Below, one piece after another: positions 17,588 to 26,545 of a stretch of 64,000 nt of DNA. The notes under the pieces were generated by a model. That model saw only the letters and a program-made list of their open reading frames with translations, made no database searches and was not told where the DNA came from. Location of the stretch: assembly GCF_014207355.1 (NCBI RefSeq), contig NZ_JACHEF010000001.1:1681812-1745811 (forward strand), in the 5' to 3' direction. Position numbers and translations under genes: made by a program. This DNA is from Mesorhizobium sangaii. Its GTDB lineage: Bacteria; Pseudomonadota; Alphaproteobacteria; Rhizobiales; Rhizobiaceae. How positions within the stretch are numbered: the first letter of the stretch is position 1; the number at the start of each line of letters is the position of its first letter.

Positions 17588-18032
17588 ACTGCTGTTCCCT
17601 GGCGGCAAAGCCGGTTGGTAATCATAAACGCCGACACCCCGCAAAGGATGCATGCTCCCATACGAACCGAGTCGTCGCCAACCGGCAAGCCGATCTTGTC
17701 CAAGGTCCACAGCGTCAAAGGAAATCGAGGGGTCAAGAGCATTCTGTTTCTGAGGGGTCGGTACCGTTGGCTGGGATCACGCCCAGCTTTGCGCCACTGT
17801 TTCTATTTGCTTTTTTCCGGTTTCCGAGCCGATTTTCGTCACAATAGATGGCGCAATCCGTAACACATTTACAGTCGCCTCGGCGGCGCTGCCCTCAGGC
17901 GCGCGGGTCGAAGCCGCCGGTATATAGTGACATCCTGATGCAATGTCGACTCTGCTCGCCATCAGCTAGTGTCTCAGTTTGAAATTTTGCGATACGGACA
18001 ATGCCGAGACCCGAGAGGCAGATCGACCCAGG
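17588..18032. other. Gene-free stretch between DUF768 and the lipocalin-like gene
   Basis: About 445 bases with lower GC and no convincing frame. A 61-codon open frame on the minus strand (17777-17962) lacks a ribosome site and any family feature. No repeat, RNA gene or insertion-sequence remnant was recognised. Confidence 0.4.
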
Positions 18033-18485
18033 TCATTTCTCTCGCACATAAGTCACTTCGTGAATAATCTCGCGCCCGTCGAACGGATTTTGGGCGGGGG
18101 GCGAGGTGTAAGTCAGCGTATGTTCGTCGACTTTGCAGAACCGCACCTGTTCCGTGCCGCTCCATGCTTCATTCCAGCTCATGTCGACATGATGGACCAC
18201 CCGATCTGCCTCAACCGTATAGCTGCCCGAATAGGCGAACATCGAGTCGAACAACGCAATCTTCTCTTCGTCGGATGGCGGCAAACGCTCCGGCGGTTTG
18301 CGATCGTTCCTAAGGATAAAGAAAATGACGCGCTCAGGTGTATAGATGACGATGCCATGAGGTTCTTGACCCAGGGCTGGCTGCCGCTCCCCGGTCGAAA
18401 CGTCTCTCGTCATCCAAGACGTCATCCGCCAGCTTCCAAGCAGGAGATCGCGGCGAATCGGTTGAACGGGCATATCTTCAGCCAT
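18033..18485 (-). CDS. Lipocalin-like domain protein
   Basis: The protein has 150 residues from ATG 18485 (an in-frame ATG at 18494 adds three). The pattern RRDLLLGSWRMTSW, then IVIYTPERVIFFILR, then FAYSGSYTVEADRVVHHVD, and a final VTYVREK strand is the single-domain lipocalin-like fold (Lipocalin_5) found in many small bacterial proteins. No signal peptide was found. Ligand unknown. It may be co-transcribed with the tiny Cys-containing frame just upstream. Confidence 0.75.
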   Translation of the reverse strand: MAEDMPVQPIRRDLLLGSWRMTSWMTRDVSTGERQPALGQEPHGIVIYTPERVIFFILRNDRKPPERLPPSDEEKIALFDSMFAYSGSYTVEADRVVHHVDMSWNEAWSGTEQVRFCKVDEHTLTYTSPPAQNPFDGREIIHEVTYVREK

Positions 18486-18521
18486 TACCCACACCTCCGT
18501 TATTCCTCGGCAAAGCGCTCT

Positions 18522-18623
18522 CTATACCATCCACGTGGTCCCGGCCTCGGCGCAGTTGCGTCCAGCGGGGAGCGCATAAAGGCAATCCACGTCATCCGGG
18601 CATGTCTGGACGGCATATGGCAT
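18522..18623 (-). CDS. Possible 33-residue Cys-containing peptide
   Basis: A short frame from ATG 18623, preceded by an excellent GGGGAGG site, ends at TAG 18522. It contains three Cys (TCPDDVDCLYALPAG then NCAEAG) and ends TTWMV. The stop is 37 bases before the lipocalin-like start, so the two could form a unit. No family was recognised. Evidence is limited to the ribosome site and the spacing. Confidence 0.35.
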   Translation of the reverse strand: MPYAVQTCPDDVDCLYALPAGRNCAEAGTTWMV

Positions 18624-18926
18624 GAAGCCTCCCCATGCTTTGTGGAAAGCATACAGGAGTTCGGCCCGGATCGCGACCAGCGAGCCTTCAAACCGAGACA
18701 CTCCGGATCATGCGCATCGACAAACGGGGCAGCGAATGCCGCCACCGCGTCCAAGCCGACAATGTGCTGGAGTTCATGCCGCCATCGACGCTGACGCAGG
18801 ACGAGCGCGGTGGCAACGGGCAACCCCTATGTTCCCGGACGCGAAGCCCCATATTCATGGTACGATCCACCGTCTTGCTGAGCCCTGCCGGGCAAGGAAA
18901 AGTGCGAACGACAGGGACGCAACCGG
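18624..18926. other. Gene-free stretch upstream of the TerC gene
   Basis: About 300 bases. Several overlapping open frames exist on both strands (for example 18500-18823 minus), but none has a ribosome site, domain or sensible hydropathy pattern. No riboswitch-like structure for TerC-type genes was recognised by eye. Confidence 0.35.
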
Positions 18927-19631
18927 ATGCCTTTTGGGATCGACCAGGCGACGATCGCCGCCTATCTGGAAGTCGTGACCATCAATCTCGTCCTGTCGGG
19001 CGACAATGTCGTGGTGATCGGCATGGCCGCCGCCGGCCTGGCAAAGGCGCTGCGGCAGAAGGCGATTGTCGCCGGCATTGCCGCAGCGGCTGTCATCCGC
19101 ATCGTCTTTGCCGTGGTGGCGGTGCAGTTGCTGGCGATCCCGGGCATCATGCTCGCCGGTGGCCTGCTGTTGTTCTGGGTCTGCTGGAACATGTTCGGGG
19201 AATTGCGATCGGCCGGCGATGCCGATGACGGCGCAGACGCCGATCCTGCGGCGGCAACCCATGCGGCGACCCGACCGGCCAAGGCATTGCGCACCGCGAT
19301 CCTGCAGATCGTCGTCGCCGACGTCTCGATGTCGCTGGACAATGTGCTCGCCGTGGCCGGTGCTGCCAGCGACGACATGGACGCGCTGGTCTTCGGCCTC
19401 ATCCTGTCGGTGGTGCTGATGGCGGTTGCCTCGACGCTGGTGGCGGCGCTGCTGGCAAGGCATCGCTGGATCGGCTGGCTTGGCCTTGCGATCATCGTCT
19501 ATGTCGCAGGCAGTATGGTGCTGGATGGCGTCGAGCAGGTGAAAGCGCTCAACCATTGGACGGTTCTTTCAAGAACGTCGAGCTCGATGGGAGCCTCAAC
19601 AACTAGAGTCTCCATCCGGGCCAAGGAATGA
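18927..19631 (+). CDS. TerC/YjbE family integral membrane protein, putative metal (Mn2+) exporter
   Basis: The protein has 234 residues with about seven membrane segments. The two half-repeats each carry the TerC acidic motif: LVLSGDNVVVIGMAAAGL near residue 20 and ADVSMSLDNVLAVAG near 130. A hydrophilic Ala/Asp-rich loop (about 92-115) joins them. TerC/YjbE proteins have been linked to manganese efflux and metallation of secreted enzymes. The last 25 residues (Ser/Thr/Arg-rich after LDGVEQVKAL) look less conserved. It converges with the oxidoreductase gene on the other strand. Confidence 0.87.
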   Translation: MPFGIDQATIAAYLEVVTINLVLSGDNVVVIGMAAAGLAKALRQKAIVAGIAAAAVIRIVFAVVAVQLLAIPGIMLAGGLLLFWVCWNMFGELRSAGDADDGADADPAAATHAATRPAKALRTAILQIVVADVSMSLDNVLAVAGAASDDMDALVFGLILSVVLMAVASTLVAALLARHRWIGWLGLAIIVYVAGSMVLDGVEQVKALNHWTVLSRTSSSMGASTTRVSIRAKE

Positions 19632-19679
19632 GCGACCATTTCTGGATTCGAATTGCCGGAATCGTCTTGGGCACAGCCC

Positions 19680-20705
19680 TCAGGGACTTCCGGCGACCCG
19701 CACGATGAGCTTGCCGAAATTCTTACCCTCGAGAAGGCCAAGGAAGGCTCGCGGAGCGTTCTCTATTCCATCCACGATATCTTCCCGGTACCGAACGCGG
19801 CCGGATGCTATCCAGTCGGCCATGTCGCGGTAGAATGCCGGGCGCTGGTCGACGAATTCACGCTGGATGAATCCCCTGATCGTCAGGCTGCGGTGGAGCA
19901 CCTGCTGCATCAGCGTCGGCAGCCGATCGATGCCGGACTCCGCGATGACATTGTATTGCGCGATCAACCCGCAGACCGGCACGCGGGCAAAATCGTTCAG
20001 CAGGGGGAACACCGCATCCCAGACAGGGCCGCCGACATTCTCGAAATAGACGTCGATGCCATCAGGGCAGGCCGCCTTCAACTGCGCGGCAAAATCATCG
20101 GCACGGTGATCGACGACCGCATCGAAGCCGAGCTCCTGCCGCACGAAAGCGCATTTGTCAGCCCCGCCGGCGATGCCGACGGCACGCGCTCCCTTGATGC
20201 GCGCGATCTGTCCAACGGCTGACCCGACCGCGCCGCTGGCCGCCGCCACGACGACCGTCTCGCCAGGCTTTGGCTGTCCGATCGTGAGCAGGCCGGCATA
20301 GGCGGTGAAGCCCGGCATGCCGAGCACGCCGAGTGCCGTGGTGACGGGCGCCGCCGCGGGATCGAGCTTGCGCAGCCCGACGCCATCCGACAGTGCAAAG
20401 CTCTGCCATCCCGAGTGCGACAGGACGAGATCGCCTTCAGCGAAGCCGGCATGGCGGGATCTGACGACACGCGCAACGGTGCCGCCTTCCATCACGCCGT
20501 CGATCGCGACCGGCTTGGCATAGGATTTGGCGTCGTTCATCCGCCCGCGCATATAGGGATCAAGCGACAGATAGAGGATCTGCAGGAGGACTTCGTCCTC
20601 CGCTGGCTCGACAACTTCAACCGTCTCGATACGAAAATCGCCTGGCTTCGGCCGGCCTTGCGGTCGCGCTGCAAGCACGATGCGGGTGTTTGTCTGGGCT
20701 GACAT
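19680..20705 (-). CDS. NADP-dependent medium-chain oxidoreductase (CurA/YncB-like)
   Basis: The protein has 341 residues. The N-terminal domain shows LYLSLDPYMRGRM, a hallmark of the leukotriene B4 dehydrogenase / CurA group. The Rossmann domain shows GETVVVAAASGAVGSAVGQ near residue 145. No zinc ligands are present, as expected for this group, which reduces activated double bonds with NADPH. It follows the LLM flavin oxidoreductase by 29 bases in the same direction, so both may act on one xenobiotic or secondary metabolite. Substrate unknown. Confidence 0.87.
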   Translation of the reverse strand: MSAQTNTRIVLAARPQGRPKPGDFRIETVEVVEPAEDEVLLQILYLSLDPYMRGRMNDAKSYAKPVAIDGVMEGGTVARVVRSRHAGFAEGDLVLSHSGWQSFALSDGVGLRKLDPAAAPVTTALGVLGMPGFTAYAGLLTIGQPKPGETVVVAAASGAVGSAVGQIARIKGARAVGIAGGADKCAFVRQELGFDAVVDHRADDFAAQLKAACPDGIDVYFENVGGPVWDAVFPLLNDFARVPVCGLIAQYNVIAESGIDRLPTLMQQVLHRSLTIRGFIQREFVDQRPAFYRDMADWIASGRVRYREDIVDGIENAPRAFLGLLEGKNFGKLIVRVAGSP

Positions 20706-20734
20706 TTGGAGACAACCTCGCTGTCAAGAACACT

Positions 20735-22057
20735 CTATTCGAAAAACCGGTTGGGCGGCCGCTTCAGGCCAAGATTCTCGCGCAATGTCGTTCCCTCGTA
20801 CTGCCGCCTGAAGATCCCACGTCGCTGCAATTCGGGCACGACCTTCTCGACAAAATCGTCGAGCCCGGCGGGCAGATAGGGAAACATGATGTTGAACCCG
20901 TCCGAGCCCTCGGTGACCAGCCATTCCTCCATTTCGTCGGCGATTGTTTGGGGCGTACCGACGAAAGCAAGGCCGGAATAGCCACCCAGCCTCTGTGCAA
21001 GCTGCCTGACGGTCAGGTCCTCCTTGCGCGCCAGTTCGATGACACGCTCGCGGCCGCTCTTGCTGGCATTGGTTTCCGGAATTTCGGGCAAGGGCGCGTC
21101 CGGGTCAAAACCGGATGCATCATGCCCGAGCGCGATCGACAGCGAGGCGATGCCGCTCTCGTAGTAGACGAGGCTGTCGAGCTTCGCCCGCCTGGACTGC
21201 GCGTCCTCGACACTGTCCCCGACGACGACAAAGGCGCCGGGCAGGATCTTGATGTCGTCGCGCGAGCGGCCGAGTTTCTCCGCACGACTTTTGACGTCGG
21301 CGAAGAAACGTTGGCCGGCGGCGAGATCGGCATGCGCGGCGAAAATGACTTCCGCCGTTTCCGCCGCCAGTTGCCGCCCTGCTTCCGACGCGCCGGCCTG
21401 GACGATGACCGGCCAGCCCTGGATTGGCCGGGCGATGTTGAGCGGCCCGCGCACCGAGAGGTGCTCGCCCTTGTGATCGAGCACATGCAACCGCGCCGGA
21501 TCGAAATAGAGACCGCTTTCGGCGTCGCGGATGAAGGCATCGTCAGCGAAGCTGTCCCACAGACCGGTTACGACATCATAGAATTCCCGTGCCCGCCGGT
21601 AGCGCTCGTCATGCTCGACATGTTCGTCGAGGCCAAAGTTGAGCGCCGCATCGGGGTTGGATGTGGTGACGATGTTCCAGCCGGCGCGGCCGCCGCTGAT
21701 ATGGTCCAGCGAAGCGAAGCGGCGAGCGATGTGGTAGGGCGTGTCGAACGTCGTCGATGCGGTTGCGACCAGCCCGATGTGATCGGTGACGGCGGCCAGC
21801 GCCGACAGCAGCGTGAACGGCTCGAACGACGTAACCGTGTGGCTGCGCCGCAGCGCCTCGATCGGCATGTTGAGGACGGCCAGGTGGTCGGCCATGAAGA
21901 AGGCGTCGAATTTCGCCGCCTCCAGGGTCTGGGCGAAGCGCTTCAGATGCGCGAAATTGAAATTGGCGTCAGGATAGGCGCCCGGATAGCGCCAGGCGCC
22001 GGTGTGCAGGCTGACGGGGCGCATGAAAGCGCCAAGCCGCAATTGTTTCTGTGTCAT
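20735..22057 (-). CDS. LLM-class flavin-dependent monooxygenase (NtaA/SnaA/DszA family)
   Basis: The protein has 440 residues from ATG 22057 (a longer start at 22078 is possible). The luciferase-like TIM-barrel pattern is clear: LRLGAFMRPVSLHTGAWRYP at the N-terminus, FFMADHLAVL near 55, SGGRAGWNIVTT near 120, and GWPVIVQAGASEAGR near 220. Members use FMNH2 from a partner reductase to attack C-S or C-N bonds in sulfonates, aminopolycarboxylates or thiophenes. The downstream oxidoreductase could act on the product. No flavin reductase gene is adjacent. Confidence 0.87.
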   Translation of the reverse strand: MTQKQLRLGAFMRPVSLHTGAWRYPGAYPDANFNFAHLKRFAQTLEAAKFDAFFMADHLAVLNMPIEALRRSHTVTSFEPFTLLSALAAVTDHIGLVATASTTFDTPYHIARRFASLDHISGGRAGWNIVTTSNPDAALNFGLDEHVEHDERYRRAREFYDVVTGLWDSFADDAFIRDAESGLYFDPARLHVLDHKGEHLSVRGPLNIARPIQGWPVIVQAGASEAGRQLAAETAEVIFAAHADLAAGQRFFADVKSRAEKLGRSRDDIKILPGAFVVVGDSVEDAQSRRAKLDSLVYYESGIASLSIALGHDASGFDPDAPLPEIPETNASKSGRERVIELARKEDLTVRQLAQRLGGYSGLAFVGTPQTIADEMEEWLVTEGSDGFNIMFPYLPAGLDDFVEKVVPELQRRGIFRRQYEGTTLRENLGLKRPPNRFFE

Positions 22058-22444
22058 GAAATCGTTCCGACCGATCAATACGATCGAGCGCCATTGCTCG
22101 AATCCTGATCGTTAGGATCGGCCCGTCCGACCAACCCGGGAAGGTATTCCGTTGCGCCGCGCCCGGTTTTTGCAGCAATTCCGTTTTGCGATCCACGACC
22201 GTGGCATAAAAAATGGCCGGGCGCGAATGCGGCCCGGCCAAAAGAAGGTTCAAACCTTCAGAGGGGAACACCGCTCAGCGGAATGGGAGGAAACCACCGA
22301 ACGATTCTACCTGTTTGAGCTTATTTCCGCGACTTGGCGACGAATGACGTTCCAAAGAACAGGCAGAACGGCGAAAATCTGTTCGGCATTGGGGTTTTGC
22401 CTATGCAGTCGATCTCCCTATTGTGTGGCGACGTGCATTGGGCT
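22058..22444. other. Region between the LLM and 2OG oxygenase genes
   Basis: About 385 bases. It contains a minus-strand terminator (22214-22240) and a small palindrome (GAAGGTTcaaACCTTC, about 22245-22260). The promoter of the LLM-oxidoreductase unit should lie between 22058 and 22210. No coding sign was seen. Confidence 0.45.
22214..22240 (-). terminator. Rho-independent terminator (leftward)
   Basis: TGGCCGGGC (22214-22222) pairs with GCCCGGCCA (22232-22240) over a 9-nt loop. On the minus strand the stem is followed by TTTTTTAT. It would end the 2OG oxygenase transcript about 205 bases after its stop codon. Confidence 0.75.
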
Positions 22445-23464
22445 TCACGGGCGCACCGCTCCGGTCTGGAGAAGATCGGCATAGTGGCGGCGCGCCACGT
22501 CGGGATGCGAACGCAGACGGCTTTTCAGGACATTGGTGCCGACATCGCGGAACAACGGGTTGTCCGGGTCGCTTGCCGGTCCGCGTGCCTCGGCCGCCAA
22601 TTCCTCGGGCAAATTTAGCAGCGGTATCGTCGCATCCAGCCGCGCGCTGAAGAAGAAGGGAACGGAAATCCGCTCGACGCCGGCAGGTGGCGTCACGACG
22701 CGGTGAACGGTGGCGCGCAGATAGCCATTCGACGCCAGTTCGAGCAGTTCGCCAATGTTGACGACAAGCGTTCCGGGGAGCGGGTCCACATTCACCCAGC
22801 TGCCGTCATATTCAACCTGTAGCCCCTTGTTGTCGTCCTGCAGCAGCAGCGTCAGGAAGCCGCCATCCTTGTGCGCGCCGACACCCTGGTCGCCATCCGT
22901 CGCGTCACGCCCGGGATAACGCACGATCTTCATGCGATGGTTTGGCGAGTCCCTGTAGATCGCATCGAAGGCGTCCTCGGGCTGATCAAGCGACAGCGCG
23001 AAGGCTTTCAGCAGCCGGATCGCCACAGCTGTAGCCCTGGTCTGCCACGCCAGCAGCGCCGGCTTGAGATCGGGCAGTGCCGACGGCCATTGGTTCGGTC
23101 CTTGCAGCCGTGTCCAAGGCGCAATTCCCGGCCCTTGCGGGATGGGCTGGCGCTCGACGCCGATGTCGAGTTGTTCACGCCAGTCGGCGGCGCCCTTGGT
23201 CAGTTCACCGCCGGCGCGCGTGTAGCCGCGAAACTGCGAGGACTTGACCATTTCGATCGCCAGCTTGTCGGTCTCCGGCAGGGCGAAGAACCGGCGCGAG
23301 GCATCCAGTACTTCATCGGTCTCCGACGCCGAAATTCCGTGGCCGCTGAGATAGAAGAAGCCGACGTCGCGCGCCGCCGTGCGCAGATCCTGGAGAAAGG
23401 TGCGGTGCTCGGACGCTCCTTGTTCGAGACGGCTCAGATCGAGTACCGGCACAATTCTGGGCAT
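22445..23464 (-). CDS. 2-oxoglutarate / Fe(II) dioxygenase, isopenicillin-N-synthase family
   Basis: The protein has 339 residues from ATG 23464 with AAGGAAC before it. It has the N-terminal DIOX domain (VGFFYLSGHGIS near 38) and the Fe(II)/2OG domain with HKDGGFLTLLLQD (His-x-Asp) near 205, the distal His in RATVHRVVTP near 265, and the 2OG-binding RISVPFF. Such enzymes hydroxylate or cyclise small molecules. Single-gene unit with its own terminator. Substrate not predictable. Confidence 0.88.
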   Translation of the reverse strand: MPRIVPVLDLSRLEQGASEHRTFLQDLRTAARDVGFFYLSGHGISASETDEVLDASRRFFALPETDKLAIEMVKSSQFRGYTRAGGELTKGAADWREQLDIGVERQPIPQGPGIAPWTRLQGPNQWPSALPDLKPALLAWQTRATAVAIRLLKAFALSLDQPEDAFDAIYRDSPNHRMKIVRYPGRDATDGDQGVGAHKDGGFLTLLLQDDNKGLQVEYDGSWVNVDPLPGTLVVNIGELLELASNGYLRATVHRVVTPPAGVERISVPFFFSARLDATIPLLNLPEELAAEARGPASDPDNPLFRDVGTNVLKSRLRSHPDVARRHYADLLQTGAVRP

Positions 23465-23786
23465 GGGCAGGTTCCTTCTTTTCTCCGCCCTTGCCGAGGA
23501 GAAGTAGAAGCGACCATCGGCAAGCACTCGAGGCGTGGATCGTGCATCCAAGGTGCCACGCAGGGCCTGCCGATCAAAGCAATGGGCTCTCCAATCTGGG
23601 CACCGACAGAAGAAAGTCAGCGCTGCATATCATGGCCTGGGGGCAAATAATATTCCCAACGGATGTTCTATGCACAATGCGACGAGACATAGATGGAGAG
23701 GTTTACGCGGACTTCGGCATGAACTGAAGGCCCCGCAGGTTGGCCGTTGAGCCCGTATCCCTCCTCACGCCGCCTGCCTGATGACT
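23465..23786. other. Region between the 2OG oxygenase and uxuA
   Basis: About 320 bases holding the promoter of the oxygenase (right-to-left) and the 3' end of the uxuA transcript. An AT-rich patch (aaataatattccc, about 23645-23660) may be promoter DNA. Nothing else recognised. Confidence 0.35.
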
Positions 23787-24971
23787 TCAAGCCAGGCCGA
23801 ACGTCTCCACGGCGCGCATGATGCCGCGCAGCTCGGCGAGGCCTTTCAGCCGGCCGATGAGCGAGTAGCCGGGATTGATCCTGGTCTTGCCGATGTCGTC
23901 GGCAAGCAGGTGGCCGTGATCGGGGCGCATGGGGATGCGCCAGTCGGCGCGGCCTTCCCTGCTACGGCGCGCCTCTTCCTGCATCAAAGCGAGGATGACA
24001 TGCGCCATGTCGGTGCCGCCCTCGAGATGCTCGGCTTCGTAGAACGAGCCATCCTCCTCGATGGTGATGTTGCGCAAATGGGCGAAATGGATGCGGTCGG
24101 CGAACTCCTTGACCATGGCGACGATGTCGTTGTCGGCGCGCGTCCCATAGGAGCCGGTGCAGAACGTCAAGCCATTGGCCGGGCTGTCGACGGCGTTGAG
24201 GATGAAGCGCGCATCCTCGGCGGTCGAAACGATGCGCGGCAGGCCATAGAGCGAGAAGGGCGGATCATCAGGATGGATGCACATGCGCACTCCTTCCTGC
24301 TCGGCCACCGGAATAATCTCGCGCAGGAACCAGGCGAGGTTATCGCGCAATTCCTTCCGCCCGATCGCATCGTATTCCGCCAGCGCCTCGCGAAAACTGT
24401 CACGGTTGTAGCTGCGCTCGGTCGCCGGCAGGCCGGCAATCAAATTGCGCTCGATCCTCTCGATCTTCTCGTCGCTCAACTCCTTCAGCCGCGTCTCCGC
24501 CTCGGCGATGCGGGCGGCGCTGTAGCTCGCCGCGGCATTCCTGCGCTTCAGCACGAACAGGTCGTAGGCCGCGAAATCGATCGCATCGAAACGCAAGGCG
24601 TAGCCCGTCGTCGGAAGCCGATAGGCCAGATCGGTGCGGGTCCAGTCGACCACCGGCATGAAATTGTAGCAGACCGTGGTGACGCCGGCCTTGGCAAGGG
24701 CGCGGATCGTGTCGCGATAGTAGCCTGCATAGCGCTCGCGCTCCGGCGCACCGATCTTGAAGGAATTGTGGACGGGAATGCTCTCGACGACCGACCAGGT
24801 CAGCCCTGCCGCCTCGATGATCCGCTTGCGCTCCAGAATGTTCTCGAGCGGCCAGGCGCGCCCGTCGTAGATGTCGTGCAGCGCCGATACGATACCCGTC
24901 GCACCTGCCTGTCTGACATGATCGAGCGTCACCGGGTCGTCCGGTCCATACCAGCGCCAGCATTGTTCCAT
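23787..24971 (-). CDS. uxuA: Mannonate dehydratase
   Basis: The protein has 394 residues with AAGGAAAG before the ATG. Family marks: [16 protein letters not shown] at the N-terminus, [16 protein letters not shown] near 59, [14 protein letters not shown] near 101, [18 protein letters not shown] near 230, and MRPDHGHLL near 350, which include the metal-binding Cys/His residues. It dehydrates D-mannonate to 2-keto-3-deoxygluconate in glucuronate breakdown. The divergent SDR gene 160 bases away may be the partner fructuronate/mannonate-type dehydrogenase or act on a related sugar acid. No UxuR-type gene is adjacent. Confidence 0.93.
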   Translation of the reverse strand: MEQCWRWYGPDDPVTLDHVRQAGATGIVSALHDIYDGRAWPLENILERKRIIEAAGLTWSVVESIPVHNSFKIGAPERERYAGYYRDTIRALAKAGVTTVCYNFMPVVDWTRTDLAYRLPTTGYALRFDAIDFAAYDLFVLKRRNAAASYSAARIAEAETRLKELSDEKIERIERNLIAGLPATERSYNRDSFREALAEYDAIGRKELRDNLAWFLREIIPVAEQEGVRMCIHPDDPPFSLYGLPRIVSTAEDARFILNAVDSPANGLTFCTGSYGTRADNDIVAMVKEFADRIHFAHLRNITIEEDGSFYEAEHLEGGTDMAHVILALMQEEARRSREGRADWRIPMRPDHGHLLADDIGKTRINPGYSLIGRLKGLAELRGIMRAVETFGLA

Positions 24972-25027
24972 TACCGCTTTCCTTCTGCGAGGACGGCAAC
25001 CTATTGTTGGACGGCAATGAGTGTCAA

Positions 25028-25098
25028 ACCAAAGCGCGTCGCATTTGAGCGGATTCAGGCGACGCGCCTTAGGTCCCTGTTTTTATGCATGTACAAGA
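25028..25098. repeat. Second rhizobial-type palindromic intergenic element
   Basis: A perfect 9-bp inverted repeat, GCGCGTCGC (25034-25042) and GCGACGCGC (25059-25067), is followed by a tail CTTAGGTCCCTGTTTTTATG and then CATGTACA. From memory this arrangement, hairpin plus GTTTTTATGCATGT tail, recurs many times between genes in Mesorhizobium. It fills most of the uxuA/SDR promoter region. Its repeated nature cannot be shown inside this window. Confidence 0.5.
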
Positions 25099-25132
25099 GC
25101 CGCCTTCGACGGCAAATAATGGAGTACCCGAA

Positions 25133-25918
25133 ATGAAGGATTTCGACGGCAAGGTTGCTCTGGTGACGGGTACGACCGGGATTGGCCTCGCCAGTGCCAG
25201 ACGTCTTGCGGCAGGTGGTGCCGCGATCATCGCCTGCGGCATCGACCGCGCGGCCAACGCGGCGATGCAAGCGCAACTGGAAAGTACCGGAATGGGCGTG
25301 CTGGTCATAGACACCGACGTCTCCGTGCCGGATCAGGTTCGCGATGCGGTCGCGGCCGGCCTCGAACGGTTCGGCGGCCTCGATATCATCGTCAATTCGG
25401 CGGCGGTTCATCCATACGGAACCGCCACCAGCACCGATTTCGAGACCTGGAACAAGGCAATGTCGGTCAATGTCGGCTCGATCTACCTGACCGCGCATTT
25501 CGGCATCCCGGAAATGATCCGGCGGGGCGGCGGGGCCATCGTCAACGTGGCCTCGGTGCAGGGTCACGCTTGCCAGCAGAATGTCGCCGCCTATGCGACG
25601 ACCAAGGGGGCGATCCATACGCTGACGCGCTCGCTGGCGCTCGACTACGCACGCCAGGGAATCCGCGTCAATTCCGTCAGCCCGGGCTCGATCCGCACCC
25701 CGATCCTGGAAAAAGCGGCACGCGGCGAAAACGGCACCGATGCCGATGTCGAGGCCGCCTACAAGCGCTTCGGCGAAGCACACCCCATAGGCCGCATCGG
25801 CGAGCCGGAGGAGGTGGCGGAATTCATCGCTTTTCTCTGTTCGGCCAAAGCCGGATTCTGCACCGGCGCGGACTACAAAATCGATGGCGGCCTGACTGCC
25901 GGCATCGGCGTGAAATAG
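25133..25918 (+). CDS. Short-chain dehydrogenase/reductase (SDR)
   Basis: The protein has 261 residues from ATG 25133. Classical SDR motifs: TGTTGIGLASARRL near residue 13 (cofactor loop), NSAAVHPYG near 88, the catalytic Ser in NVASVQGH near 140, and YATTKGAIHTLTRSLALDYA near 155 with Tyr-x-x-x-Lys. GIRVNSVSPGSIRTPI follows. It is divergent from mannonate dehydratase, so a sugar-acid or polyol substrate is plausible. No regulatory gene is adjacent. Confidence 0.87.
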   Translation: MKDFDGKVALVTGTTGIGLASARRLAAGGAAIIACGIDRAANAAMQAQLESTGMGVLVIDTDVSVPDQVRDAVAAGLERFGGLDIIVNSAAVHPYGTATSTDFETWNKAMSVNVGSIYLTAHFGIPEMIRRGGGAIVNVASVQGHACQQNVAAYATTKGAIHTLTRSLALDYARQGIRVNSVSPGSIRTPILEKAARGENGTDADVEAAYKRFGEAHPIGRIGEPEEVAEFIAFLCSAKAGFCTGADYKIDGGLTAGIGVK

Positions 25919-26138
25919 AGCCATTAGGCTTTACCGGGAGTCGCTGACATCTGACGGCCTCCGGCGCTTCTGCGGGCGCGGCGTTGAAGCCTTCATTGCC
26001 CAGCTCGCAAGTACTGCCATCGCGAATCTCGACCAACACCAACTTTGAGTTTTTGAACAGATTTAACTCGGCATCTAGGCGCCTCTACCAACTGCTCTAT
26101 TTCCTCCATTGTCGCATTGATCAACGATGGAGGTTGGC
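25919..26138. other. SDR to Tat-protein intergenic region
   Basis: About 220 bases with no recognised feature. The strip 26060-26120 read on the minus strand resembles a tRNA D-arm by chance (see rejected items). Confidence 0.3.
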
Positions 26139-26459
26139 ATGGATCGGCGATTATTTCTGACTGGAATGTTAGGATTGGCGGGCGCTGCGGCCGTGGTCAC
26201 CGTAGCTCGCCCCGTGAGGGCGCTGGCGGGCATCCCGAGCACTGGGAACGGCATTCTCAATGAGCTGGACAAGCCGGTAGACGACCTTGTGGAGCCGGGT
26301 CCTGATAGCCAGAATGACGTCGAACCCGTGCAGTACTATCGATGGAGGCGGCGGCGTGTATGGAGGCGGCGGCGTGGATGGCGAGTGGTTTGCCGTCGCT
26401 ATTGGCGTCGAGGCCGCTGGCGCCGGAGATGTTTCCGCCGATCCTACTGGATCTATTGA
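26139..26459 (+). CDS. Tat-exported small protein with Arg/Trp-rich (protamine-like) tail
   Basis: The protein has 106 residues from the ATG at 26139, which has GGAGG seven bases before it; an in-frame ATG at 26127 lacks a good site. The N-terminus MDRRLFLTGMLGLAGAAA is a clear twin-arginine leader with an Ala-rich cleavage region. A short acidic middle (DKPVDDLVEPGPDSQNDVEP) follows, then a tail of about 45 residues built almost only from Arg, Trp, Tyr and Cys (RRRRVWRRRRGW and so on). Related Tat-plus-poly-Arg proteins occur in Rhizobiales, as far as recalled, but have no assigned role. Binding to a polyanion such as DNA, polysaccharide or peptidoglycan in the periplasm is a guess from charge. 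Confidence 0.7.
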   Translation: MDRRLFLTGMLGLAGAAAVVTVARPVRALAGIPSTGNGILNELDKPVDDLVEPGPDSQNDVEPVQYYRWRRRRVWRRRRGWRVVCRRYWRRGRWRRRCFRRSYWIY

Positions 26460-26472
26460 AATCCCGTAAACC

Positions 26473-26505
26473 GCGAAGGCTCCGGCATGTTGTTGGAGCC
26501 TTCGC
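26473..26505 (+). terminator. Convergent hairpin terminator
   Basis: GCGAAGGCTCC (26473-26483) and GGAGCCTTCGC (26495-26505) form a perfect 11-bp stem with an 11-nt loop. It lies between the stop of the Tat protein gene and the end of the convergent DUF763 gene. The T-run is weak on both sides. Confidence 0.6.
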
Positions 26506-26545
26506 AAAGAATTTCAAAGCCGGGGATGGAGGCCTTCGGCTGAGT

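Noticed and set aside
17588..18032. Insertion-sequence remnant in the gene-free stretch
   Set aside because: No terminal inverted repeats and no transposase-like residues were seen in any frame.
18500..18823. 107-codon minus-strand frame
   Set aside because: It has no ribosome site and mixed composition without structure. The short Cys-containing frame within the same region has better signals.
26060..26125. tRNA D-arm-like string (gagcagttggtagaggcgcc on the minus strand)
   Set aside because: There is no matching acceptor stem or anticodon arm, and no CCA-compatible 3' end.
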